18,189 nt of DNA from an uncultured Leucothrix sp. (GTDB lineage Bacteria; Pseudomonadota; Gammaproteobacteria; Thiotrichales; Thiotrichaceae), in assembly GCA_937923375.1 (NCBI GenBank), contig CALAJG010000183.1, positions 1 to 18,189 on the forward strand, written 5' to 3'. The notes below the pieces were generated by a model. The model was not told the DNA's origin, searched no databases, and worked only from the letters and a program-made list of their open reading frames with translations. Below, in pieces: positions 1 to 6,615 of this stretch. The number at the start of each line of letters is the position of its first letter. Position 1 is the stretch's first letter. A program made the position numbers and the translations under genes.

Positions 1-207
1 AAAAACCGTCACGCCTGCATGCTCACCAAAGCTTGAAGATTCCATTTTTAATAGTGTTGCGCCACCGTCTTTAACAGCCTGAATCACCGCTTCGCGAATC
101 GCAGCTTCATCAGCCGTTGCCTTAGCTCCCCACAGGTCTACAAACAAATGCGTACCAGCATACTGCAAGCCATCTGCCCTGCGGTGAATCGCGCCTTTGC
201 CAGACAT
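1..207 (-). CDS. speD: S-adenosylmethionine decarboxylase proenzyme, C-terminally truncated by the window edge
   Basis: AdoMet decarboxylase makes decarboxylated S-adenosylmethionine, the aminopropyl donor for spermidine synthesis. Only the first 69 codons are in the window; the self-processing serine and the catalytic core lie to the left. The reverse strand reads MSGKGAIHRRADGLQYAG at the N-terminus, then THLFVDLWGA and a helix ending DGGATLL, which match the 'G-x-HLLVDLYG' opening and 'A-GAT-L' helix of the short bacterial/archaeal SpeD class. I chose the ATG at 207. The frame stays open upstream to a stop at 340-342 without another ATG, so a slightly longer form from a TTG is possible. 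The gene is divergent from the DUF4178/DUF350/SpeE-like run on the plus strand, which encodes the enzyme that would use its product. The family call is firm; the exact start is less so. Confidence 0.85.
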   Translation of the reverse strand, partial: MSGKGAIHRRADGLQYAGTHLFVDLWGAKATADEAAIREAVIQAVKDGGATLLKMESSSFGEHAGVTVF

Positions 208-415
208 TGCGTCAACGCCTGTCTGATTGCTTGGTTTTGTTATTATCGGCTTGTTCAATACGTCAGCCCTGAGCTTGAAAATTTGATACTCCAAGTTGGC
301 GATTATTCTCGGCAAAGTCAAGACGTGCCGCCTTTTTAATCATCGGATCGCCATCGCAAAACCCATCGTCCTACGCTATTATAGGATTATTATTATAAAA
401 ATATGGGATCAGGTT
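208..415. promoter_or_regulatory. Divergent spacer between speD and the DUF4178-SpeE operon
   Basis: These 208 bp should hold the promoters for both speD (leftward) and the rightward operon. On the plus strand a TATTAT box at 377-382 lies 17 bp after a weak TCGCAA at 354-359, leaving a leader of about 30 nt before the ATG at 416. A run of A/T (381-404) follows. GGGA at 405-408 is the likely ribosome binding site for the first DUF4178 gene. The -35 match is poor, so the promoter placement is tentative. No clear promoter was found for speD. Confidence 0.3.
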
Positions 416-1030
416 ATGGCGAATCTCAACTGCCCGAACTGCGGCGGCGCCATCGAAGGAGTATCACCGCTAATCAGAAGTATCGACTGTCCTTACTGTA
501 GTTCATGGCTACGTTTAAGCAATCAGCTTTGGCAGGCCAATGAAGGGCAACAATCACCGCTAGACGCACCGACTTACTTACATGTTGGCATGCGTGGCAA
601 CGCACCTGATGGCTCACACTACACCGTGCGTGGTCGCCTGCGCTTTCAATACGGCATGGGCAGCTGGGACGAATGGTGGATGGATAGCAACACCGGCGAG
701 AGCTTTTGGGTGGAAGAAGATGATGGAACTTATTATCGGCACTCCCTGGGTCGGGAAATCAGCATTCCCGGCGGCATCAACAGTATTTCAGTTGGCGGCA
801 CGCTGGCACTGGATGGCGGTCCAACGCTATTTATTACCGAAAAATACCATGCGGATATTGTAGGGCGCGAAGGCATGCTGCCCGTTGAGTTAGAAGCTGA
901 AACCACCGTCACCTATGTCGATGGCGTTGAGAATGGTGAAGAGTTCTCTTTGGAAATCGAAGGTAAAACCGCCAGCATTTCTCAGTCAGAGGAATTTGAT
1001 ATCCGCGCCATTGATTGGGTCAAGGTATGA
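416..1030 (+). CDS. DUF4178-type protein with N-terminal zinc ribbon
   Basis: This 204-residue soluble protein has no signal peptide or membrane segment. Residues 6-9 (CPNC) and 25-28 (CPYC) form a zinc-ribbon knuckle pair. The rest is rich in beta strands and aromatic residues (GSWDEWWMD, GESFWVEED), as in DUF4178 domains. The frame is open up to 296, but I start at the ATG at 416: it puts the first cysteine pair right at the N-terminus, has GGGA 7 nt upstream, and avoids an unlikely basic 40-residue extension. Its stop overlaps the next start as ATGA. DUF4178 proteins are known neighbours of DUF350 and SpeD/SpeE homologues but have no established biochemical role. It may be an adaptor for the membrane proteins downstream; that is inference. 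Confidence 0.75.
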   Translation: MANLNCPNCGGAIEGVSPLIRSIDCPYCSSWLRLSNQLWQANEGQQSPLDAPTYLHVGMRGNAPDGSHYTVRGRLRFQYGMGSWDEWWMDSNTGESFWVEEDDGTYYRHSLGREISIPGGINSISVGGTLALDGGPTLFITEKYHADIVGREGMLPVELEAETTVTYVDGVENGEEFSLEIEGKTASISQSEEFDIRAIDWVKV

Positions 1031-2232
1031 AAGAATTTGAACCGATACGCGTCCACAACTGCAAAAATTGCGGTTTCCCGATGCGTCAGTTCAACCCCAA
1101 CTCATTGATGATGGTGTGTGAATCCTGCGGAACGCGCGTGGGTGAGAGTACGCCCCCAAAATACAAACCAGAAGCGCCTTTGAATCCCTTATTTAAACTG
1201 CACGAACAGTTTGAAAGGAATGGTGTGACTTGGCAGGTTATTGGTTGTCAAAGTTATGCCGGATCAGTTGAGGAATGGGACAGCGAAGACAAGGTCTGGG
1301 AGCGCACGCCCTGGAGCTTTCATACTTGGTGGATACTCAACGAAGCTCGCGAAATTGCCTGGATTTCTCAGGACAAGACCGGTTACAGCTGGTCACACAA
1401 GAAAACAGTCAGCTCGGGTGTTCCGGTTGGTGATCGAAGTTATGAAGTGGGGCACTGGACCATGATCTCTGCCGTGGGAGAGTTCTCCTATGTCCCGAGA
1501 GAAGCCGAACAGATCCGCAGTTATGAAAAGGATGGTCGCAGCCTACAGCTCTTACTCGATGCAAAGGGTGGAACTCAGGAAATCGAAGCCTTCCACGATG
1601 TACCACTAGACCTGATGGATCTGTTGAAAAACTTCGGCAAACAGTCCGTTGTTGACGCTCTTAAGCGATCCAAAATTGCCATGTATGCAGCCTTTGCTTC
1701 GATTGCCTGCTTAGCCATAGGTTTCATCGTCATGCAGGGTTTTGAAAAAACACTGATTACCACCAAAACGGTGACTGTCGATACTCAATCCCTTAAACAA
1801 GTCATTCCACTTGGCGAATTCAAAATGGAAAGCAAAGGCTTGATTGAACTGGATTTTCGAGCCAACCTCCAACGCGGTAATGGTAGTTTTGATGCCGAGG
1901 TGGTAGTTTCTGACAGCGATAAAACACCCGTTGCACAACTACCGCTTTCGCTGTGGCGTGAGAGCGGGCGCGATAGTGATGGTCCATGGACTGAAAGCCA
2001 ATATCGCGACGCACCCCGCATCAACTTACCCGCCGCTGACGTTTACAAACTTTCACTTGTTCCAGACACCCTAAAAAGATGGAAGTCGATTAGTTTACGC
2101 GGCAAAGTGACACGCAATGTAGTGTCACTATTTCCGATTATCATTGGAGGCATTGCCGCTGTGTTGCTTGGCTTGTTACTTAACCTGCAGCGACGTAAAC
2201 GCGTCCGCAAAGAAACAGGGGTGGGCTTATAA
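1027..2232 (+). CDS. Membrane-anchored DUF4178-type protein with zinc ribbon
   Basis: This 401-residue protein is the second DUF4178-type paralogue. Cysteines 12/15 (CKNC) and 31/34 (CESC) form a zinc ribbon. A DUF4178-like domain follows at about residues 55-195, with WDSEDKVWERTPWSFHTWW resembling the aromatic core of the upstream protein. A first membrane helix spans about 217-237 and a second about 366-387; the segment between them (about 240-360) looks like a beta-rich domain on the outer face. A short basic tail ends the protein. The start is the ATG at 1027, overlapping the previous stop (ATGA), so the pair is probably translationally coupled. An upstream in-frame ATG at 1015 lies inside the previous gene and is less likely. 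The zinc ribbon and DUF4178 part would sit in the cytoplasm. Function unknown. Confidence 0.75.
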   Translation: MKEFEPIRVHNCKNCGFPMRQFNPNSLMMVCESCGTRVGESTPPKYKPEAPLNPLFKLHEQFERNGVTWQVIGCQSYAGSVEEWDSEDKVWERTPWSFHTWWILNEAREIAWISQDKTGYSWSHKKTVSSGVPVGDRSYEVGHWTMISAVGEFSYVPREAEQIRSYEKDGRSLQLLLDAKGGTQEIEAFHDVPLDLMDLLKNFGKQSVVDALKRSKIAMYAAFASIACLAIGFIVMQGFEKTLITTKTVTVDTQSLKQVIPLGEFKMESKGLIELDFRANLQRGNGSFDAEVVVSDSDKTPVAQLPLSLWRESGRDSDGPWTESQYRDAPRINLPAADVYKLSLVPDTLKRWKSISLRGKVTRNVVSLFPIIIGGIAAVLLGLLLNLQRRKRVRKETGVGL

Positions 2233-2418
2233 ATGAGTAAATTAACCATGGTACTGGTTTTATTACTTTGCGGCGCTTTGGTTCTGCTACCTCTATGGGC
2301 TTCCTGGCAAGGCATGGGCGAGGCGACAGTTAGCAAAGAACGAGACAAGAAAACCGGACGAATTCTATATGTAGGCTCCCGTGGCTGGGTTGGCGGCGGC
2401 CCCAGAGGTGGAAAGTAA
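2233..2418 (+). CDS. Small membrane protein, 61 residues, in the DUF4178-SpeE operon
   Basis: The ATG follows the TAA of the preceding gene directly, with zero spacing. Residues 5-23 (TMVLVLLLCGALVLLPLWA) form one hydrophobic helix. A charged linker follows (KERDKKTGR) and then a glycine-rich end, RGWVGGGPRGGK. I do not recognise a named family. Position in the operon, the clean helix-plus-tail design and the lack of a gap support a real gene. It could be a small subunit or regulator of the membrane proteins around it. Confidence 0.6.
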   Translation: MSKLTMVLVLLLCGALVLLPLWASWQGMGEATVSKERDKKTGRILYVGSRGWVGGGPRGGK

Positions 2419-2492
2419 GCTCTAGCCGCTTTTATCATTAGCGAAATTATTAACTGAACGATCAACCGTATTTTGACTTTGGAGAAACATCC

Positions 2493-2774
2493 ATGAACCG
2501 AACGTTACTGGCACTAAGCCTCATTCTAATCGCGAGTCCGGCACTCGCCGCCGATGTCAGCATGGCAGGCTTAGGTGCAGGTGTTGTCGCGACCGTATTG
2601 TACTCTTTAATTGGCATCGTTATGGCCACCATCGGTTTCAAAGTGGTGGATTGGCTTACCCCTGGCAATCTGGCTGAGGAAGTTGCTAACAAGGGAAATC
2701 GAGCGCTGGCTATCTTAGCAGGCAGCATGATACTCGGGGTTTGCATCATCATCGCAAGTGCTGTCATTGGCTGA
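2493..2774 (+). CDS. DUF350 family membrane protein
   Basis: This 93-residue protein begins with a signal peptide or first helix (ALSLILIASPALAADV, likely cleavage after ALA). Two membrane segments follow, at about residues 27-52 and 72-92, separated by a short loop with GNLAEEVANKGN. The N-x-A-L-A-I-L-A-G pattern with the following I-L-G is typical of DUF350, the YjfL family. Members usually have one or two such helix pairs; this one has a single pair. GGAG about 10 nt upstream is a good ribosome binding site. The end overlaps the start of the SpeE-like gene. DUF350 proteins occur beside polyamine and glutathionylspermidine-type genes, but their transport or structural role has not been shown. 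Confidence 0.8.
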   Translation: MNRTLLALSLILIASPALAADVSMAGLGAGVVATVLYSLIGIVMATIGFKVVDWLTPGNLAEEVANKGNRALAILAGSMILGVCIIIASAVIG

Positions 2775-4368
2775 GAAAAAAACTGGGGATAATCCAGAGA
2801 CAGCGCCGGATAGTCCTGATATTGATAAGACAGCAATTCATGAAGAAATAGCGCCGACGCTGGCAGATCAGCGCCTTCTGCTATTTTCCATCTTCATTAT
2901 TGCCGGCTGTAGCCTGATTTATGAGCTGCTGATCAGTAGCCTATCGACCTATCTACTCGGCTCGGGAGTCGTTCACTACTCCGTGACCATCGGCTTATTC
3001 CTTTTTTTTATGGGCGCCGGTGCATGGCTTGCACAATATCGACGAGTCAAGCTGCTGGAAGGCTTTATTCAGATCGAAATTGCACTTGGCTTAATCGGAG
3101 GCCTATCCGCCGTCATCCTTTACGCGGTCTATGCTTGGTCGCAATACTATTACCCCGCCATGCTCATCGTGATTGCGATGATTAGTATTTTGATCGGTAT
3201 GGAAATACCGCTACTCACACGGGTAATTGAGCAAAGTCGCGGCATTCGCCAAGGCTTGAGTGATGTTTTAGCCACTGACTATGTGGGTGCCCTGCTCGCC
3301 TCACTGTTATTCCCTTTCGTTTTGCTGCCCTACCTCGGTCACTTGCTGACCGCATTTGCCATTGGTGCAGTTAATTTACTGGTCGCACTGTTGGTAGTAT
3401 GGCATTTTCGTAAGCGATTGAAGCAACCGATTAAATTATTATCGATTGCCGTAATGGCAGTAGCCTCCCTCATTGCAGCCAGCCAGTTTACCGGTACCTT
3501 CACCAGCATTCTGGAGCGTTCACTATACCAAGACCCTGTCGTTTACAGTCTTCAGTCTAAGTATCAAAAAATCGTTGTAACGGAACGCGGCCGCGACTTG
3601 CGATTGTTCCTCAATGGCAGCCTGCAATTTTCCAGCATCGACGAATACCGCTACCACGAGCCATTAGTTCATCTACCTGCAACGCATAGTCGCGAGTTAG
3701 AACGCGTGCTGATTATCGGCGGTGGCGACGGATTAGCGGCGCGCGAGGTGCTGCGTTATCCGTCAATCAAACAGATTGTTATGGTTGATCTAGACCCCGA
3801 AGTGACTCACTTAGGCAGAGATCTGGACAAACTAAGAAAAATGAATGAGCAGTCACTGCATGATCCTAGGGTAACCGTCTTTAATGATGACGCATGGCGT
3901 TGGATGGAACAAGATGGGGATTTATTTAATATCATCATTATTGATCTACCAGATCCAGATACGGCCGATATCGCCAGACTTTATACCACTGAGTTCTATC
4001 GAAAGGTGGCACGCCGCCTTAGCGTAGGCGGAGTAATGATTACTCAAGCCTCCAGCCCATGGTTACAGCGAAACGCTTTTTGGTCCATTTCTAGCACCTT
4101 AAACACTGTGTTTGAATCAACTCAGGCTGTTTACAGCAATATTCCTTCCTTTGGTCCCTGGGGTTATATAATGGCGTCCAATACGCCCTTCAAGCAGCAG
4201 CGAGAGTTTCCTGACACCACTCGATATGTAAAAGAGAGTAATTGGCAATTCACTCTACAGCATCCCAATGACTTACCCCCGTTAACCCTCCCGGCGAATA
4301 AACTTCAAACACTCGTCTTAATGCAGTTCTACGCAGAGGGTTATCAAGCGCTTCAAAACGGCAAGTAA
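2758..4368 (+). CDS. Membrane-integrated spermidine synthase-like protein
   Basis: This protein has up to 536 residues. After a polar, acidic leader (1-38) come about seven membrane helices up to about residue 247. A full spermidine-synthase domain follows. LFLNGSLQ and DEYRYHEPLVH (about 283-305) form the N-terminal substrate-binding part; GGGDG at 321-325 and VMVDLD at 341-346 bind decarboxylated AdoMet; DDAW at 377-380 contacts the adenine; DLPDPD at 396-401 holds the catalytic aspartates (D396, D399). The domain therefore looks catalytically intact, although DSxDPxGP is altered to DLPDPDTA. The start is GTG at 2758, overlapping the DUF350 stop; TTG at 2767 is an alternative, and there is no early ATG. 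It probably moves an aminopropyl group from decarboxylated AdoMet to an amine at the inner membrane. The acceptor is unknown. Confidence 0.85.
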   Translation: MLSLAEKKTGDNPETAPDSPDIDKTAIHEEIAPTLADQRLLLFSIFIIAGCSLIYELLISSLSTYLLGSGVVHYSVTIGLFLFFMGAGAWLAQYRRVKLLEGFIQIEIALGLIGGLSAVILYAVYAWSQYYYPAMLIVIAMISILIGMEIPLLTRVIEQSRGIRQGLSDVLATDYVGALLASLLFPFVLLPYLGHLLTAFAIGAVNLLVALLVVWHFRKRLKQPIKLLSIAVMAVASLIAASQFTGTFTSILERSLYQDPVVYSLQSKYQKIVVTERGRDLRLFLNGSLQFSSIDEYRYHEPLVHLPATHSRELERVLIIGGGDGLAAREVLRYPSIKQIVMVDLDPEVTHLGRDLDKLRKMNEQSLHDPRVTVFNDDAWRWMEQDGDLFNIIIIDLPDPDTADIARLYTTEFYRKVARRLSVGGVMITQASSPWLQRNAFWSISSTLNTVFESTQAVYSNIPSFGPWGYIMASNTPFKQQREFPDTTRYVKESNWQFTLQHPNDLPPLTLPANKLQTLVLMQFYAEGYQALQNGK

Positions 4369-4444
4369 ACTCTAACGCGGTATTTGCTTATATGGGAGGA
4401 GGGTGTATTGTGCTTAGAAACAGAAACTAATTTGGGGAGCATAT

Positions 4445-5062
4445 ATGAAGCATAGAAAAATAATCGCAATATTACACGGCATTCCTGAAGACCAGATATT
4501 AGACGTTGCCGAAGCTCTGGTTGATAGTGGCATTACGCTGCTAGAAGTCTCTATGAATGGGGACACTCCGCTCAAGAATATCAGTAAAATGGTTCAGCAC
4601 TTTGATAATCGAGCTATTATCGGTGCAGGCATGGTGGTATCAAAAGATCAACCCTATGAAGTTGCCAACCTTGGGGGTCGCTTTATATTTTCACCTTACA
4701 CAGACCCTAAGGTGATCAAGGAAACCATTGGTCTGGGTATGTATTCATTCCCCGGCTGCTTTAGTCCTACAGAGTGTTTTTCTGCAATTGCGCAAGGTAC
4801 TAAGACGATTGGGTTATTTCCATCCAGCGTGTTAGGTGCAACAGGCGTCGAAGCTATTCGAGGCATCCTACCTGATAATATTCAGTTGTACGCTGTCGGT
4901 GGAATAACGAGCTCAAACATGGCAATTTACAGGAAGGCGGGATGTGTTGGTTTTGGAATTAAAAGTTATTTGTATAAACCCGGCTATTCAGTGGAAAAGG
5001 TGACCGAGCAGGCAACAAAGGTAGTAAAAACTTACGATGCCCTGGAAAATATGGGTTACTGA
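4445..5062 (+). CDS. DgoA-like KDPG/KDPGal aldolase homologue lacking the Schiff-base lysine
   Basis: This 205-residue protein aligns over its full length with 2-dehydro-3-deoxy-6-phosphogalactonate aldolase (DgoA) and KDPG aldolase, which split a keto-deoxy sugar phosphate into pyruvate and glyceraldehyde 3-phosphate. Conserved landmarks are IIAILHGI (6-13), LLEVS with Glu34, IIGAG (58-62), PGCFSPTE (103-110), LFPSS (124-128) and AVGGIT (150-155). However, the catalytic lysine of 'LKIFPSS' is Gly123 (TIGLFPSS), the conserved 'LRG' arginine is His11, and 'GAGTV' has become GAGMV. It is therefore probably not a classical Schiff-base aldolase. GGGGAG sits 7 nt before the ATG. No sugar-acid genes lie nearby. 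The gene follows the SpeE-like gene after 76 nt and ends at a strong terminator. Confidence 0.8.
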   Translation: MKHRKIIAILHGIPEDQILDVAEALVDSGITLLEVSMNGDTPLKNISKMVQHFDNRAIIGAGMVVSKDQPYEVANLGGRFIFSPYTDPKVIKETIGLGMYSFPGCFSPTECFSAIAQGTKTIGLFPSSVLGATGVEAIRGILPDNIQLYAVGGITSSNMAIYRKAGCVGFGIKSYLYKPGYSVEKVTEQATKVVKTYDALENMGY

Positions 5063-5082
5063 TGAAGTAGACGCCCACAAAA

Positions 5083-5102
5083 AAGCCTCCGCGAGGAGGC
5101 TT
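5083..5102. terminator. Bidirectional intrinsic terminator
   Basis: A perfect 8-bp stem (AAGCCTCC / GGAGGCTT) closes a GCGA tetraloop. The plus strand continues with TCTTTGTT, and on the minus strand the stem is followed by a run of six T. It lies 20 nt after the aldolase-like stop and 5 nt beyond the stop of the minus-strand small gene, so it can end both converging transcripts. The T-run is better for the minus strand. Confidence 0.85.
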
Positions 5103-5107
5103 CTTTG

Positions 5108-5374
5108 TTACTGACGCCTGATTAGGCCTCTTTTCCTTAAACGGCTAGCGTTATTACGACCAGCGCGTGGCTTTGAAACCTTTACTCTCGGCCTAAGGAT
5201 GTTTCGACCCGAGATAGGCTTGGGTGACATTATTATTACCTTCGGCACTTCGACCGCTTTTTCTCGCTCAAGCACATTCAGAAGATGGGCAACCTCTACT
5301 TGGGGCAAAGCTTTAGAAGCAACGACCGGTGTAAGTACTAAAAACGGTAACAAGTAGAACATTCCTTTATTCAT
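5108..5374 (-). CDS. Small exported basic protein, hypothetical
   Basis: This 88-residue protein has a signal peptide, MNKGMFYLLPFLVLTPVVAS, with probable cleavage near VVAS-KA. A short helical segment follows (AHLLNVLEREKAVEV), then a strongly basic, proline-containing C-terminus rich in Arg and Lys (for example SKPRAGRN and RLRKRGLIRRQ). The start is the ATG at 5374, with GAGGAC about 7 nt upstream; the frame is open 20 codons further but that extension would bury the signal peptide. The gene stands alone between converging and diverging neighbours, with a shared terminator just past its stop. I do not recognise a family. The basic tail could bind an acidic surface, polymer or nucleic acid outside the membrane; this is a guess. 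Confidence 0.6.
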   Translation of the reverse strand: MNKGMFYLLPFLVLTPVVASKALPQVEVAHLLNVLEREKAVEVPKVIIMSPKPISGRNILRPRVKVSKPRAGRNNASRLRKRGLIRRQ

Positions 5375-5795
5375 GATACTGTCCTCGTTATACAAAGTAT
5401 GGAAGACACAACGTTTATTAAAATATTTTCGCATCTTCCCCTACTTATATAGGCGCAAAGTAATAATAAAAAAGTCATTTATTTAGTGAAAAAGATGTTT
5501 TTAATTCAGAATTAATATTATGTTTATTTTTTGTGCCAAAATTTAAATCAGATTATCTAATTTTCAACCAACTCTTGGAATTTATTCGTTTTTTTAAATT
5601 TTCTGCCGCTTAAAGAGCGTGCTTATTTATTACTCTAAAACAGCTCACTTAGTTAATTTTATAAGCAATTAACAGCCGCTTTACACAATAGAAATCAGCA
5701 GTACTGGAACCATCAAAATTGCGTGCTTAGTCCTTTCAAGAAAATAGAATGTACCCTACAATCAAGCTCACTAAACGACAAAATTCCTGAATCAT
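5375..5795. other. AT-rich intergenic region upstream of the 5-oxoproline operon
   Basis: These 421 bp separate the small minus-strand gene from the divergent D-glutamate/5-oxoproline operon and must hold promoters for both. The region is very AT-rich with many A and T runs, and I see no coding potential. A TATATA box at about 5449-5454 reads leftward and may serve the small gene. A TTGCGT at about 5719 with TAGAAT downstream is spaced too widely for a confident promoter. One inverted repeat stands out and is listed separately. Confidence 0.4.
5652..5673. repeat. Short inverted repeat, possible operator
   Basis: GTTAATT and AATTAAC form perfect 7-bp arms around an 8-bp spacer (TTATAAGC). The repeat lies about 120 bp upstream of the operon's first ATG, in the region expected to contain the promoter. 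It could be a regulator site, but AT-rich DNA gives such repeats by chance. Confidence 0.3.
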
Positions 5796-6581
5796 ATGAA
5801 TGCTGAAATAACACCAGTGGAACTACGTCATCGAATTCGTAGTGGCGAGCATACGGGTAATACATCGGGCTTTTGTCCGGGATTCGTCCAATGCAACATG
5901 GTTATCCTACCTAAAGATTGGGCCAATGAATTTCTTCAGTTTTGCCAAAAAAATCCAAAGCCCTGTCCGGTATTAGGGATGTCTGACGCCGGTAGTTGGG
6001 AAATCCCCGAGTTGGCTGCCGGACTCGACGTACGCAGCGACTTGCCAAGTTATAAGATATTTGAAAATGGTGAGGTGGTTAACGAAGTCACCGACGTTTC
6101 AGAGTATTGGCGGGATGATTTAGTGACCTTTATGTTGGGATGCTCTTTTTCATTTGAAGAGCCGTTAATTGACGACGGCTTAGAAGTCCGCAATGTCACG
6201 GAAGAATGCAACGTCCCAATGTATCGCACCAATATTCCATGTCGTAGTGCCGGGCGTTTTGACGGCACCATGGTGGTGAGTATGCGACCATTTTTAGCCG
6301 CTGATGCAATTCGTGCCGTGCAAATTTGTACGCGGTTTCCGTCCGTGCATGGCGCACCAGTTCATCTTGGCGATCCTTCCCTCATTGGAATTAATGACAT
6401 CAACAACCCCGAGTTTGGCGATGCGGTGACGATTCATGAGAACGAGCTGCCTGTGTTCTGGGCCTGTGGTGTTACACCGCAAGTTGCATTGGAACAAGCT
6501 AAACCTCCGTTTTGTATTACTCACAGTCCGGGCTGCATGCTAGTCACCGACATTCAAAACAGCAAATTAGCCGTCATGTAA
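5796..6581 (+). CDS. DUF1445 / D-glutamate cyclase N-terminal-type protein (YcsI-like hydro-lyase)
   Basis: This 261-residue cytoplasmic protein is a full-length DUF1445 (UPF0317) member. Family landmarks in order are CPVL (57-60), DVRSDLPSY (78-86), GCSFSFEEPL (115-124), MYRTNIPC (142-149), MVVSMRP (159-165), HGAPVHLGDP (185-194), PVFWACGVTPQ (219-229) and ITHSPGCM (241-248). In mammals this domain is one half of DGLUCY, the D-glutamate cyclase that forms 5-oxo-D-proline; bacterial members such as YcsI occur with 5-oxoprolinase genes and are often labelled putative hydro-lyases. It opens an operon with pxpA 34 nt downstream. The ATG at 5796 fits the family N-terminus (VELRHRIRSGEH), but no strong ribosome binding site precedes it. 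The actual reaction of the separate protein is inferred. Confidence 0.88.
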   Translation: MNAEITPVELRHRIRSGEHTGNTSGFCPGFVQCNMVILPKDWANEFLQFCQKNPKPCPVLGMSDAGSWEIPELAAGLDVRSDLPSYKIFENGEVVNEVTDVSEYWRDDLVTFMLGCSFSFEEPLIDDGLEVRNVTEECNVPMYRTNIPCRSAGRFDGTMVVSMRPFLAADAIRAVQICTRFPSVHGAPVHLGDPSLIGINDINNPEFGDAVTIHENELPVFWACGVTPQVALEQAKPPFCITHSPGCMLVTDIQNSKLAVM

Positions 6582-6615
6582 TTGACGCTTCACTTGACAG
6601 AATTGGGAGAACCTC

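Noticed and set aside
2043..2465. Minus-strand open frame of 140 codons
   Set aside because: It runs antisense to the end of the membrane DUF4178 gene and the small membrane gene, has low-complexity Pro/Arg/Ser composition, no ribosome binding site and no recognisable motif.
2462..2836. Minus-strand open frame of 124 codons
   Set aside because: It is the shadow of the DUF350 gene and the start of the SpeE-like gene, which have clear family features on the plus strand.
4376..4444. Possible separate promoter for the aldolase-like gene (TTGCTT, 16 bp, TATTGT)
   Set aside because: Both boxes match the consensus poorly and there is no terminator after the SpeE-like gene, so read-through from upstream is as likely.
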